64,000 bases of DNA from Vibrio fluminensis (GCF_015278125.1 NZ_JADILO010000003.1:1-64000), one strand, 5' to 3'; counted from the stretch's first letter, positions 8,261 to 17,731 are shown. Notes: generated from the letters alone by a model not told the origin. Translations and numbers: made by a program.

Positions 8261-8818
8261 GCGGGATTCCGCCTTCACTACAATGACAATATTCCAGAAC
8301 AGCACTCGACTAAGCAAAAATGCAGGAGAGCATTTTTAGGTTTTCGGCGTCGGGAACGCCTAAAACCGGCTGGTCAGCGGATGATAAATTAAAGCGCCTT
8401 TCTGATTACTCTTTGGCGCAGCAAAGAGTAATTGGACCGCTTACACAAAAGGTAAACAAATCCGAAAACTTCTAGGCGGGACATACCAACTCGACTCACT
8501 TACCCACACCATCAAGGATCAACAGCGAGATTTCCGCCTCCAAGACAATGACAATATTCCAGAACAGCACTCAACTAGGCAAAAATGCAGGACAGCATTT
8601 TTAGGTTTTCGGCGTCGGGAACGCCTAAAACCGGCTGGTCAGCGCATGATAATTAAAGCGCCTTTCTGATTACTCTTTGGCGCAGCAAAGAGTAATTGGA
8701 CCGCTTGCAGTAAACTAAAACAAACACTCGCTGCTTTGAGCGGGACATACAAAATCAACTCACTCATCCACATAATCAAATTCAAAAGCGAGATTTCCGC
8801 CTTCGCGGAAATGACATA
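8261..8818. repeat. 265-bp structured tandem repeat, two copies plus a stub
   Basis: Unit 1 is 8261-8525 and unit 2 is about 8526-8790. A truncated third begins near 8790 and stops after ATGACAT at 8817. The shared anchor ATGACAATATTCC starts at 8283 and 8548 (period 265). Each full unit has three hairpins: AAATGC..GCATTT, GGTTTTCGGCGT-CGGGA-ACGCCTAAAACC and TTACTCTTT-GGCGCAGC-AAAGAGTAA. Copies are nearly identical through the hairpins and diverge between them. No ORF. Similar ATTTCCGCCTTCGCGGAAATGACAT pieces are common hairpins in Vibrio spacers. Confidence 0.85.
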
Positions 8819-8853
8819 AAGAGGGGGACGTCATCGTCTAAATAAAATGACAA

Positions 8854-8884
8854 AAAAGGCTGCTCTATTCCATAAGCAGCCTTT
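8854..8884 (-). terminator. Terminator of the MOSC-reductase gene
   Basis: AAAGGCTGCT / AGCAGCCTTT stem with a T-tract on the minus strand, 35 bp after the stop codon. Confidence 0.8.
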
Positions 8885-8918
8885 CTCTCAATAACTAACA
8901 CGCCCCGCGTATAAAACT

Positions 8919-10730
8919 CTAATAGGCGATTTCAACATCCGTCTTCGGTACTGCACAACAAGCCAAGACTTCACCACCTGCTGCATCAATATGCTCGTAA
9001 GCAGGTACATCAGGGTGATTAACTTGCCCCTGCACCACTTTGACACGGCACGCACCGCACAAACCAGCTCGGCAACTGTTTGGAATATTAATCCCCGCAT
9101 CTTCTGCTTGCTCCAATAGAGAGCGCTGGTTGTCACCGGCAAAACTCTGGCTATTTACCGTAACACTGACTTCTTGCTTCACTTGGCTAGCCACTTTTAC
9201 TGCGGTAAAGGCTTCTTGATGGTATTTCGACTCATCTAAGCCGGCTTGCAATAGCAGTGATTTCGCCTGCTGCATAAAGCCATCTGGACCACAAACGTAT
9301 ACGTCACGACGCGTAAGATCTTTCACTTGTTTCAAGTGCATTGCACTCAACCGTCCTTTCAAACCGAACCAGTTTAGTGGCGCTTGAGACAGCGAGATGA
9401 GTAGCGTTAAACCTTGATGTTCTCTGGCTAAGGTTTCTAACTCATCGCGGCAAGGAATATCTTCTTCTGCACGACATTGATGATAAAACACCACGTCGTC
9501 CAACTGATTCTTATCTGCCATAAAACGCAGCATTGACAGCATCGGCGTGACACCACTACCAGCAGAAAGTAGCAATGTTGGCGTTTGGTGGTGTTCTTCG
9601 ATGTGGAATGCACCATCCGGAGTTTGGCACACTAACTCATCGCCCACTTGGAGATGATCGGCTAACCAATTAGAGACTCGACCATCGGCAATGCGTTTCA
9701 CCGAAATCGCCAGCTTGTCTGGTCGAGATGGCGATGAAGACAAGGTATAGCGACGAGCGATTTTTTGCCCATCAACTTCTACCTCAATCGGCAAATGTTG
9801 CCCCGGCTTATATGGCAAGGTTGCCGAATTTTCTAACCAGAACGTCGTAAAATCTCGAGCAATATCTTCACGTTCAATACATTTAAGTACGTGTTGTTTT
9901 GGTGAGTTATCCGGATAAAACTCTTTGTCCTTGTATTCCAATACTTCGATTTCATCACCTGCACGGATCATACCCTCATTTTTCGCCACTAGATTTTGTC
10001 CGAAAAACACACCGCCAAATTCATTCGCGCGGAACTCCGATAAGGTCTTCAACGGCTCTTTGCTTGGTCTAAGTTCACCAGTTCTGACATCAACAGTGGT
10101 CAAAATGCAGCGCTCACAAGGTTTAACCGCTTCAAACTCAACTTCACCGATACGAATGCGCTTCCAGCTGTCTTCAACGAAAGGTTCTGTACTTGAAGCA
10201 ACCAAGTTGGTGCGGAACTGATCCATCGCATGCACTTCTTGGCTACGTCGGTTCAATTCATCCAGTGATCCTTGGCTGATCAGCAGTAATGGGTAGCCAT
10301 CGGCAAAACTGACATTGTGACCAAGTTTGTCACGCACACGTTGCGATTGCTCACCGGTAAAGAGCAATTCAACACGCTTACCCAACACTTCGCTAAACCA
10401 ATCATCCGCTTCATCATGCGTAGTAAACGCTTCAAAAGTGTCGCTCCATACGGTTGCTGGTGTTGGCTGCATCTTAAAGTCCGTATAGCGAATCTTAAGT
10501 GGCGCTTGATTAGGCGCGGTAAAAATCAATCCATCTGGTGTTAATACCGAGCTCACTTTCACCATATGCGGATACTTACGTGCGGTTACCATAGAGCCGT
10601 CAGCAAGTGCCAACATAAAGCGGCGATCAAACATCAGCCCCTGCTTTTCAACCCAAGCAGTAGAGAGAGAAACCCCACCGACAGATTTCACTGGATAGAC
10701 GTTGATTTGAGAGAGTGTAGAGGCTGTCAT
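8919..10730 (-). CDS. MOSC / FAD-NAD reductase / 2Fe-2S ferredoxin fusion
   Basis: 603 aa from ATG 10730 (Shine-Dalgarno AAGGAA); an in-frame extension to 10802 lacks support. Order: MOSC N-terminal barrel (1-120), MOSC domain with the molybdenum-ligand region K-P-C-E-R-C near 205, FAD-binding domain (R-R-Y-T-L-S-S-S near 328), NAD domain (S-A-G-S-G-V-T-P near 390, Y-V-C-G-P-D near 475), then a plant-type ferredoxin (C-R-A-G-L-C-G-A-C ... C-C at the C-terminus). E. coli YcbX is MOSC plus ferredoxin and reduces N-hydroxylated bases with help from CysJ. Here the electron donor is built in. Databases often call such proteins hybrid-cluster NAD(P)-dependent oxidoreductase. Placement among PurR-linked nucleobase genes fits base-analogue detoxification (inference). 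Confidence 0.88.
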   Translation of the reverse strand: MTASTLSQINVYPVKSVGGVSLSTAWVEKQGLMFDRRFMLALADGSMVTARKYPHMVKVSSVLTPDGLIFTAPNQAPLKIRYTDFKMQPTPATVWSDTFEAFTTHDEADDWFSEVLGKRVELLFTGEQSQRVRDKLGHNVSFADGYPLLLISQGSLDELNRRSQEVHAMDQFRTNLVASSTEPFVEDSWKRIRIGEVEFEAVKPCERCILTTVDVRTGELRPSKEPLKTLSEFRANEFGGVFFGQNLVAKNEGMIRAGDEIEVLEYKDKEFYPDNSPKQHVLKCIEREDIARDFTTFWLENSATLPYKPGQHLPIEVEVDGQKIARRYTLSSSPSRPDKLAISVKRIADGRVSNWLADHLQVGDELVCQTPDGAFHIEEHHQTPTLLLSAGSGVTPMLSMLRFMADKNQLDDVVFYHQCRAEEDIPCRDELETLAREHQGLTLLISLSQAPLNWFGLKGRLSAMHLKQVKDLTRRDVYVCGPDGFMQQAKSLLLQAGLDESKYHQEAFTAVKVASQVKQEVSVTVNSQSFAGDNQRSLLEQAEDAGINIPNSCRAGLCGACRVKVVQGQVNHPDVPAYEHIDAAGGEVLACCAVPKTDVEIAY

Positions 10731-10814
10731 TGCTATTCCTTCCAAGTATGTCTTGCCCATTATATTTGGTTTTTGAGCTTGGCTATCATAGTACGGAACC
10801 ACGGCAAGAAAAAA

Positions 10815-10826
10815 GCAAACGTTTGG
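10815..10826. promoter_or_regulatory. PurR box between MOSC-reductase and pyrC
   Basis: GCAAACGTTTGG differs from the palindrome GCAAACGTTTGC by one base. It is 152 bp before the pyrC ATG and 85 bp before the divergent reductase start, so it could serve either. E. coli pyrC is a known PurR target. Confidence 0.6.
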
Positions 10827-10901
10827 CTATTTGTTCAACAAACGGACTACTAGAACAAAAAATGGGGTGAAATCCTCATCGCTTTCCTCTATCATCCTGT
10901 C

Positions 10902-10942
10902 GCCTAAGCCTATGCGTTTTGCATAGAAACAATTGCTTAGGC
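10902..10942 (+). promoter_or_regulatory. Two-tier leader hairpin upstream of pyrC
   Basis: GCCTAAGC (10902-10909) pairs with GCTTAGGC (10935-10942). Between them CTATGC-GTTTT-GCATAG forms an apical stem. It sits 35 bp before the pyrC start. Enteric pyrC is controlled by a leader hairpin near the ribosome binding site, so a pyrimidine-responsive role is possible but unproven. Confidence 0.5.
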
Positions 10943-10977
10943 TCCAATCAGACAACTTACTCATGGTGGGAGCTAAC

Positions 10978-12006
10978 ATGACAACTATTACGATTACTCG
11001 TCCGGATGACTGGCACGTACACCTTCGCGATGGCGAAGTATTAAAGGATACCGTGCGAGACATTAGCCGCTATAACGGTCGCGCGCTGATCATGCCGAAC
11101 ACCATCCCACCGATTACCAATACTGAACTTGCCCTTGCCTACCGCGAACGCATTATGGCAGAAAAGCCAAGCGAGCAATTCGAGCCACTGATGGCACTTT
11201 ACCTCACTGATAACACCACTCCTGATGAAATCCGCAAAGCGAAAGCATCTGGCAATGTAGTCGCTGCTAAGCTTTACCCTGCTGGTGCCACAACCAACTC
11301 TGATTCAGGTGTAACGTCAGCGAAAAACATCTACCACGTTTTAGAAGCGATGGAAGAAGTGGGCATGTTGCTACTGGTGCACGGCGAGGTCACTCATCAT
11401 GATGTCGACATCTTTGACCGTGAAAAGCAATTCCTAGAAACCGTACTTGCACCAATCGTCAATGACTTCCCGAACCTAAAGATCGTTCTAGAGCACATCA
11501 CCACTGCCGATGCAGCCAACTTTGTTGCTAACGCTAACGACAATGTCGCGGCAACTATTACGGCACATCACCTGATGTACAACCGCAACCACATGTTAGT
11601 CGGCGGTATTAAGCCTCACTTCTACTGCTTGCCAATCCTTAAGCGCAACACCCACCAGCAAGCGCTTGTGGCAGCAGCAACCAGCGGCAGCAAGAAGTTC
11701 TTCCTAGGTACTGACTCTGCGCCTCACGCAAAAGAAAAAAAAGAAGCCGCTTGTGGCTGTGCAGGCTCTTACACGGCTCACGCAGCACTCGAGTTGTATG
11801 CAGAAGTGTTCGAACAAGAAGGTAAGCTAGAGCACCTAGAAGCATTCGCAAGCCACAATGGTCCTGATTTTTACGGTGTGCCGCGTAACACTGATACCGT
11901 GACACTCACCAAAGAGTCATGGGACGTACCCGCAAGCATGCCATTTGGCGCCGATATCGTGGTACCAATTAAAGCGGGCGAGCAAGTGACTTGGACGGTT
12001 AAATAA
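10978..12006 (+). CDS. pyrC: Dihydroorotase (class II, PyrC)
   Basis: 342 aa enzyme of de novo pyrimidine synthesis, cyclising carbamoyl-aspartate to dihydroorotate. Metal-site motifs are H-V-H-L-R-D-G (residues 14-20), [11 protein letters not shown] (carbamylated Lys near 100), L-V-H-G-E near 140, L-E-H-I-T near 175 and G-T-D-S-A-P-H near 250. The ATG at 10978 has GGTGGGAG upstream and matches the E. coli N-terminus. The longer frame from 10933 has no family support. It is monocistronic, with a PurR box and hairpin leader before it and a strong terminator after it. Confidence 0.96.
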   Translation: MTTITITRPDDWHVHLRDGEVLKDTVRDISRYNGRALIMPNTIPPITNTELALAYRERIMAEKPSEQFEPLMALYLTDNTTPDEIRKAKASGNVVAAKLYPAGATTNSDSGVTSAKNIYHVLEAMEEVGMLLLVHGEVTHHDVDIFDREKQFLETVLAPIVNDFPNLKIVLEHITTADAANFVANANDNVAATITAHHLMYNRNHMLVGGIKPHFYCLPILKRNTHQQALVAAATSGSKKFFLGTDSAPHAKEKKEAACGCAGSYTAHAALELYAEVFEQEGKLEHLEAFASHNGPDFYGVPRNTDTVTLTKESWDVPASMPFGADIVVPIKAGEQVTWTVK

Positions 12007-12030
12007 CCTTCTTAGTGCAAATTGATAATC

Positions 12031-12059
12031 AGGTCTGACAGCGATGTCAGACCTTTTTT
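12031..12059 (+). terminator. pyrC terminator
   Basis: AGGTCTGACA-GCGA-TGTCAGACCT followed by a T-tract. Confidence 0.9.
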
Positions 12060-12284
12060 ATTGCTTTATCACCGCAACAAGCCCTCTCATTGCTGTTTTT
12101 AATTGACAACACAATAAATCCTAATCGAGTCTAATAAAATAAATAACAAACTGTTTTATAAAGATTTAATTGTAAATTCACTGCCTAGCTAGCACGACTT
12201 CATAATCAATTTCACAACACCCCTATTGCGCAAATAATGCCTATCAAGTATTAAGTAAATACACTTGTTGTTAATGTGTTAATT
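12060..12284. other. AT-rich upstream region of the kinase gene
   Basis: No ORF. It is very AT-rich (many AATAAA/TTTATAAAG runs), probably holding the promoter for the two-component pair. I see no clear operator. Confidence 0.3.
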
Positions 12285-13715
12285 ATGAAAACAAAAGAGC
12301 ATTACAACCTATTTTTTGCGCTATTTCTCAGCGCCCTGCTGACAATGATTGGTCTATTGAGCCGAAAGGCGTTAATAGAGACAGATGTGGCAATGCTGTT
12401 TTTGCTGATCAATATTGTCTGCGGTTTTATTCTCAAGCCAAGCCATGCTTACACCATCTGTATTATCAATATCGCGAGCTTCCATTACTTCTTTCTACCT
12501 GATTTCAACTCGTTTAAGTTTCAAGATAGCCATTACCTCATCACCTATTTGGTCCTGGCGTTGAGCGGGATCTTTGTTGTCCACTTAACGCAGTCACAGC
12601 GTAAGCAGCTCGCCAAAAATCAGCGCTTACGGAAAAAGCTCGAAGCGCAAAATGCGCTGTCTCGGCAACTCTCTTGCTCAACCAAGGCAGAGCAAGTGGC
12701 GAATCAAGCGGTGAACTTTTTACATCACAACTATCAAATCGAATCGGCAATTTTGAGCTGTGGCAATAATGCACAATGTCTTGCAAGGAGTAGCGGTAAT
12801 TTATCCGCCCAATTAGGCGCGCAGACAATCGATACCTTACCTGACAACTTCACTTATCTAAGCTTTACCAATGACGCCAAACAGCTTGCGGTATTGGTGC
12901 TAGATAAGCAGCAGGCAGAACGAATCGACGACTGGTTCATCTCGTTAGTCGCGGTGTCACTTGGGCGAGCAGACGCAATATCCGCACTGTCGCAAGCCGA
13001 AGCCAACCATCAGGTGGAGCAAGTACGTACCACGCTACTCGCCTCTGTGTCACATGACTTAAAAACGCCACTTGGGGCGATCATTGGTTCAGCGACAACC
13101 TTATGTGATCAACACTTACATTTAAGCGATGAAGTCCAGCGGGAGTTACTGCACTCCATTGCCAATCAAGGGGAACGCTTAAATCAAAGTTTAACCAAAC
13201 TGCTCGATATTACTCGCTACACCACTGGCTCCTGCGAGATTAAACGCGATTGGACAGAGCCCGAAGAGCTCATTGGTAGCGTATTAGCTCAATTTAAACA
13301 CCAATTAACCTCTCATCAATTAAGACTCGAAGGCGCCCCTATGTTGGTTGATATTGATGCCCTACTTATCGAGCAAGTGATCGGCAACCTGATTGAGAAT
13401 GCTGCGAAATATAGCCCGGAAAATAGCGAAATATGGATTCAATTCTATTACTGCGATGGTGGCTTTCACTTTGTGATCACCAACACCAGTGACCCAATCC
13501 CCGACAATGAACTTAGCAAGATTTTCGACCGTTTCTACCGACTCGAAAACAATCATGTTGATGGAACTGGGCTAGGCTTAGCCATTTGCGATGTGATTGT
13601 CTCCGCACATGGCGGGCAAATCACCGTGCACAATATCGCAGACGATGGCGTGCAGTTTCATGTCACCATTCCTTGCCGCTTATTTGATCTACAGAGGTGC
13701 GTTACCGATGAATAG
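12285..13715 (+). CDS. KdpD-like sensor histidine kinase lacking the KdpD N-terminal domain
   Basis: 476 aa from ATG 12285; a GTG at 12276 is an alternative and neither has a clear Shine-Dalgarno. Four hydrophobic segments in residues 8-105 resemble the DUF4118 membrane region of KdpD. A GAF-like linker follows, then HisKA (S-V-S-H-D-L-K-T-P-L-G near 255), N-box (N-L-I-E-N-A-A-K-Y-S near 370) and the ATP lid G-T-G-L-G-L-A near 430. The long N-terminal KdpD/Usp sensor of true KdpD is absent. The stop overlaps the response-regulator start. The neighbour is a DASS transporter, not kdpFABC, so it probably senses something other than K+ limitation. Confidence 0.85.
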   Translation: MKTKEHYNLFFALFLSALLTMIGLLSRKALIETDVAMLFLLINIVCGFILKPSHAYTICIINIASFHYFFLPDFNSFKFQDSHYLITYLVLALSGIFVVHLTQSQRKQLAKNQRLRKKLEAQNALSRQLSCSTKAEQVANQAVNFLHHNYQIESAILSCGNNAQCLARSSGNLSAQLGAQTIDTLPDNFTYLSFTNDAKQLAVLVLDKQQAERIDDWFISLVAVSLGRADAISALSQAEANHQVEQVRTTLLASVSHDLKTPLGAIIGSATTLCDQHLHLSDEVQRELLHSIANQGERLNQSLTKLLDITRYTTGSCEIKRDWTEPEELIGSVLAQFKHQLTSHQLRLEGAPMLVDIDALLIEQVIGNLIENAAKYSPENSEIWIQFYYCDGGFHFVITNTSDPIPDNELSKIFDRFYRLENNHVDGTGLGLAICDVIVSAHGGQITVHNIADDGVQFHVTIPCRLFDLQRCVTDE

Positions 13716-14409
13716 CGAAACGAAAATATTAATCATTGAAGACGAGCAGCCTATTTGCCGATTTCTTAACGTATTAATTGGTGGGCATGATTACCAAGTC
13801 AAAACCGCAGACACTGCCAAGCAAGGGTTACAAATCACAGCAAATTGGTCACCACACTTGATCCTGCTCGACCTTGGATTACCTGATTTAGATGGAATCA
13901 ACCTAATCCACGAACTGCGCTCATGGACCAATACACCGATCATTGTGATCTCAGCTCGAGAACTAGAGTCTGATAAAGTCGCATCGCTAGACGCAGGAGC
14001 AAATGACTATTTAACCAAACCTTTTGGCCGTGAAGAGCTCCTTGCTCGAGTTCGCGTGGCACTTAGATTAGCCAATCAAGACTCCGTCACTGCACCGCTG
14101 CGCTTTCAAATGTCAGACATCACGATTGATCTCGCGTTAAAACAAGTCACGCGCGATAGTGAGAGCATTAAACTAACCAAAACCGAGTACAACATACTGA
14201 AATACTTATGTAAGAATGCAGGTAAGGTGCTCACTCATAAGCAGATATTAAAAGAAGTATGGGGGAACAATTACACCGAACATACGCACTACGTTCGTAT
14301 CCATATTGCACAGCTGCGAAGAAAGCTAGAACGCGACCCTGCGCAACCCAAACACATTGTCACCGAGACGGGTATTGGTTATCGACTGAACGAGCTAGTA
14401 GCCGATTGA
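13708..14409 (+). CDS. KdpE/OmpR-family response regulator
   Basis: 233 aa. Receiver with the acidic pair E-D-E near residue 10, phospho-Asp in L-L-D-L-G-L-P near 52 and Lys in L-T-K-P-F-G near 101. C-terminal winged helix of OmpR type (L-T-K-T-E-Y-N-I-L and R-K-L-E-R-D-P). The ATG at 13708 lies 8 bp inside the kinase gene with AGAGGTG upstream. A KdpE-like direct repeat 390 bp downstream of the stop, before the DASS gene, is its most likely target. Confidence 0.9.
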   Translation: MNSETKILIIEDEQPICRFLNVLIGGHDYQVKTADTAKQGLQITANWSPHLILLDLGLPDLDGINLIHELRSWTNTPIIVISARELESDKVASLDAGANDYLTKPFGREELLARVRVALRLANQDSVTAPLRFQMSDITIDLALKQVTRDSESIKLTKTEYNILKYLCKNAGKVLTHKQILKEVWGNNYTEHTHYVRIHIAQLRRKLERDPAQPKHIVTETGIGYRLNELVAD

Positions 14410-14631
14410 GCAAATAGCAATTTGAATCCACTTCTCTAGCGAGGTTGTCTATATAAAATCTTTATATCTAGCACGAAAATCCATACAACAACTTTAGTTA
14501 GGACTAGTTAACATACTTGCAACCTAGTTGAGTAAAGCACTGCTAACCTTCTGATGCGGTGTCCCTTGTCAATTAAGGTGTCACTATTATTTCGTAAGAA
14601 ATTTATTCCCGATGCATGTCATCGCGTTCCG

Positions 14632-14664
14632 CCAGTAATTGTAGCCAGTTACTGGTTTTTTTTT
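14632..14664 (+). terminator. Terminator after the two-component operon
   Basis: CCAGTAA-TTGTAGCCAG-TTACTGG stem followed by nine T, 220 bp after the response-regulator stop. The distance leaves room for a 3'UTR or a small RNA. Confidence 0.7.
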
Positions 14665-15014
14665 GCTATCGTCATAATGAACCTCGTCATAGTAAACGCT
14701 ATTACTGCTGTTATTGGCTAACCACAAAGATCAACATGACAAGGTAACAACAACCCTCATTGATGCTTATCATAAGCATTAGTGATACTAAACAAATCTT
14801 TATACTTTCTTTATACCTACCTGCAATTTCTTTACACAACGCTTAGCTACGGCGAGTTTAATTTATTGTTAAATAGATACAATTCAACAACATCTTCATT
14901 TTAGATTGGTTGAATGTTTTCATGTCTCGCCAGCACAAGCGAAACAAAGAAGCCCTACAAAAATAAGTACAACAATATCGTCAGCTCAATAAAAGCCTAG
15001 AAAGGAAACGTATA
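14665..15014 (+). promoter_or_regulatory. DASS-gene upstream region with a KdpE-like box
   Basis: No ORF. Direct repeats TCTTTATAC at 14797-14805 and 14808-14816 are spaced 11 bp, one helical turn as OmpR-family dimers require. They resemble the T-rich TTTATAC/TTTACAC KdpE site before E. coli kdpFABC. A further TTCTTTACAC follows at about 14828. A near-palindrome, ATGCTTATCATAAGCAT, lies at 14763-14779. Confidence 0.55.
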
Positions 15015-16400
15015 ATGAATAAGAACGATAGCGTACCGCTACCGACCAATACGCGGGAATGGTTGATCAATCGCAATAGCCTAATCATCATTGCCGATAT
15101 TATCCTATTTGCCGTGATGTACCTGACCCTCCCTTTTGAACCTAACGTCGTACTAGGTTTAAGTATCCTCGTCTTTATCGCCATATTGTGGCTAACTGAA
15201 GCGCTACACGTCACGATTACCGCCATATTAGTCCCTGTTTTAGCGATTATATTCGGAGTGTTTAATACCCAAACCGCATTAAACAGTTTCGCCAACTCGA
15301 TTATCTTTCTCTTCCTTGGTGGTTTTGCCCTCGCCGCAGCAATGCATAGACAAGGTCTTGATCAAGTCATTGCCGATAAAGTACTGATTATCGCCAAAGG
15401 GCAACTGAGTGTTGCTGTCTTTATGCTGTTTGGTGTCACCGCCATTCTATCGATGTGGATCAGCAACACCGCTACCACCGCCATGATGTTACCGTTGGCA
15501 TTAGGCATACTGAATAAAGTGAATGAAAAGAGCGGTCACAGCACCCACGTCTTTGTTCTCCTCGGTATTGCTTACAGCGCAAGTATAGGCGGTATGGGCA
15601 CCATCGTCGGGAGCCCGCCCAATGCTATCGCGGCAGCTGAAGTCGGCTTAACCTTCACTGAATGGATGAGCTTTGGTTTACCTATCGCAGCATTGCTGCT
15701 ACCGGTTTCTATCGCGGTACTTTATTTCTTACTTAAACCGGATCTAAAGGGCGACTTTGAGTTAAACACGGCGGCGATCGATTGGGATAAAGGCAAAGTG
15801 GTTACACTGGGCATCTTTCTCACCACAGTTACTTTCTGGATTTTCAGCACCCCAATTAACGCCATGATTGGCGGGCTAAAAAGCTTTGATACCGTAATCG
15901 CACTCGGCGCCATTATCGCTGTGAGTTTTTGCCGAGTAGTGCACTGGGAAGACATTGAAAAGACCACCGACTGGGGCGTTTTGTTGCTGTTTGGTGGTGG
16001 TATCTGCTTAAGCAATATTTTAAAAACTACCGAGACCAGCGCGTTTCTGGCGACAGCATTGAGTCAAATTGTTGCCGATTTAGGCATCGTATTGGTGGTG
16101 ATGTTGGTGACCGCATTCGTCGTTTTTCTCACTGAGTTTGTGAGTAATACCGCTCTGTCTGCGTTATTTATCCCACTGTTTGCAAGTGTCGCAGAAGCAT
16201 TCGGTATGTCGCCGATTATGTTATCAGTGTTAATTGCGCTCGCAGCGTCTTGCGCCTTTATGATGCCGGTCGCGACACCACCCAATGCCATCGTGTTTGG
16301 CACAGGTAAGATCAAGCAAAATGAAATGATGCGAGTTGGCTTTATTCTGAACGTGGTTTGTATTGCGATACTAACCGCAATTGCCATCTTATTTTGGTAG
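15015..16400 (+). CDS. SLC13/DASS-family anion:Na+ symporter
   Basis: 461 aa membrane protein with about 12 hydrophobic segments. The two S-N-T motifs of DASS carriers are present: [11 protein letters not shown] (about 153-163) and S-N-T-A-L-S-A (about 376-382). Each is followed by a G-S-P-P-N-A or A-T-P-P-N-A loop that forms Na+/substrate sites. Substrates of the family are C4-dicarboxylates, citrate or sulfate, and this protein cannot be assigned further. Good Shine-Dalgarno (GAAAGGAAA). Probably controlled by the upstream KdpDE-like pair. Confidence 0.9.
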   Translation: MNKNDSVPLPTNTREWLINRNSLIIIADIILFAVMYLTLPFEPNVVLGLSILVFIAILWLTEALHVTITAILVPVLAIIFGVFNTQTALNSFANSIIFLFLGGFALAAAMHRQGLDQVIADKVLIIAKGQLSVAVFMLFGVTAILSMWISNTATTAMMLPLALGILNKVNEKSGHSTHVFVLLGIAYSASIGGMGTIVGSPPNAIAAAEVGLTFTEWMSFGLPIAALLLPVSIAVLYFLLKPDLKGDFELNTAAIDWDKGKVVTLGIFLTTVTFWIFSTPINAMIGGLKSFDTVIALGAIIAVSFCRVVHWEDIEKTTDWGVLLLFGGGICLSNILKTTETSAFLATALSQIVADLGIVLVVMLVTAFVVFLTEFVSNTALSALFIPLFASVAEAFGMSPIMLSVLIALAASCAFMMPVATPPNAIVFGTGKIKQNEMMRVGFILNVVCIAILTAIAILFW

Positions 16401-16430
16401 TGTTGTAAAACTTTAAACGTCAATAACGTC

Positions 16431-16453
16431 AAAGCTCCCACTCAGGGAGCTTT
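16431..16453. terminator. Bidirectional terminator between DASS gene and hmpA
   Basis: AAAGCTCCC-ACTCA-GGGAGCTTT between converging genes. Confidence 0.8.
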
Positions 16454-16473
16454 GTCATAGCTTAAAGATTCAC

Positions 16474-17646
16474 TTATAAGTACGCGTGTGGACCAAACAC
16501 CTCATAGTGGATGCGGTCACGAGAAACACCCATTTGATCGAGCTGTTTTACGGCAAATTCCATAAAAGCCACGGGGCCACAAAGATAAAACTCACCGTCA
16601 GCTAGCGGTAATGAATCAACCTGCGTAAGGTCCATCATGCCATCTTGGTCACGCAACCAAACTTGATGCTGCCAACCATGCTGGCCAATTAAAGCCTCTG
16701 TTTCTTGAGCAAAAGTATGCTGTGACTTAGTCTCACAAGCATAGTAGTAGCTAACGTTTTGTTTACCTTCAGTAGCTAAAGTCTGCGCCATAGCTTGAAT
16801 TGGTGTCGCACCCACACCCGCAGCAATGAGTACTACTGGCTTATCGGTTACTTTATAGAAAAACTCACCCGCTGGTGGGTAAACCATTAATGAGTCGCCT
16901 GCTTGTAACTCGTTATGTAGGTAATGAGAGACTAGCCCTTGGTATGAACCTTCCGCATCTTGCGTGCCTTCGCGTTTCACCGAGATGCGGTAACTTGTGC
17001 CATTAGGCGCTTGTGACAAAGAATATTGGCGGATCTCTACATGTTCACCATTACTAGGTTTTACTTCAATACCCAAATACTGTCCTGGTTGAAAATCAGC
17101 AATTGCTTCGCCATCTGCTGGGCGCAATTCAAAACTGGTGACCAAATCAGACTCAGGCGTTTTTTTGTAAATGACAAACTCACGTGCGCCACGCCAGCCA
17201 CCATTAGTACTCTCATTTGCCTGATAGATCTCTTCTTCACGGTTAATAAACACTTGTGCCAAGAATAGATAGGCAGCAGTCCAAGCCTCTTCGACTTCTT
17301 GAGTAAAGGCCTCTGGTGCGAGTTCGCGAAGGGTCTCGATAAGATGATGACCAACAATCTGATAGTGCTCAGCTTGAATATTGAAGCTGGTGTGTTTATG
17401 AGCGATGCGCTCTACCGCTTGAGTTAGCGCAGAAAGGTTTTCGATATTTTTGGCGTAAGCAGCAATAGCCTCAAACAGCGCAACACTCTGACGCCCCGTT
17501 TGTTGGTGAGTCATATTGAAGATGTCTTTTAGCTCTGGGTTGTGGCTAAACATGCGTTGATAAAAATGTTGCGTTAAAGCAGGACCGGCACCTTCAAGCA
17601 AAGGAATTGTACTTTTAACAACAGCAATATGGTTTTCGTTGAGCAT
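16474..17646 (-). CDS. hmpA: Flavohemoglobin (nitric oxide dioxygenase)
   Basis: 390 aa, near the 396 aa of E. coli Hmp. Globin domain 1-140 with the proximal His in R-I-A-H-K-H near residue 85. FAD domain with R-Q-Y-S-L-S near 205. NAD domain with A-A-G-V-G-A-T-P near 268 and Y-L-C-G-P near 355. It oxidises NO to nitrate in the cytoplasm. Upstream is a sigma-54 promoter and two NorR boxes shared with divergent norR, so NO-activated expression through NorR is very likely. Shine-Dalgarno AGGAGAAA precedes the ATG. Confidence 0.96.
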   Translation of the reverse strand: MLNENHIAVVKSTIPLLEGAGPALTQHFYQRMFSHNPELKDIFNMTHQQTGRQSVALFEAIAAYAKNIENLSALTQAVERIAHKHTSFNIQAEHYQIVGHHLIETLRELAPEAFTQEVEEAWTAAYLFLAQVFINREEEIYQANESTNGGWRGAREFVIYKKTPESDLVTSFELRPADGEAIADFQPGQYLGIEVKPSNGEHVEIRQYSLSQAPNGTSYRISVKREGTQDAEGSYQGLVSHYLHNELQAGDSLMVYPPAGEFFYKVTDKPVVLIAAGVGATPIQAMAQTLATEGKQNVSYYYACETKSQHTFAQETEALIGQHGWQHQVWLRDQDGMMDLTQVDSLPLADGEFYLCGPVAFMEFAVKQLDQMGVSRDRIHYEVFGPHAYL

Positions 17647-17731
17647 AAGAGTTTTTCTCCTGATATTGTTATACCCAAGTCACGACAAACTACTTGAGCA
17701 TGATTCTCTATTTTGAGAACTCATGCTCTAT

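Noticed and set aside
9925..10221. Plus-strand ORF inside the MOSC-reductase gene, and similar long antisense frames in gcvP, glyA and dhaK
   Set aside because: Shadows of strongly biased codon use in real genes; no ribosome binding sites or domain features.
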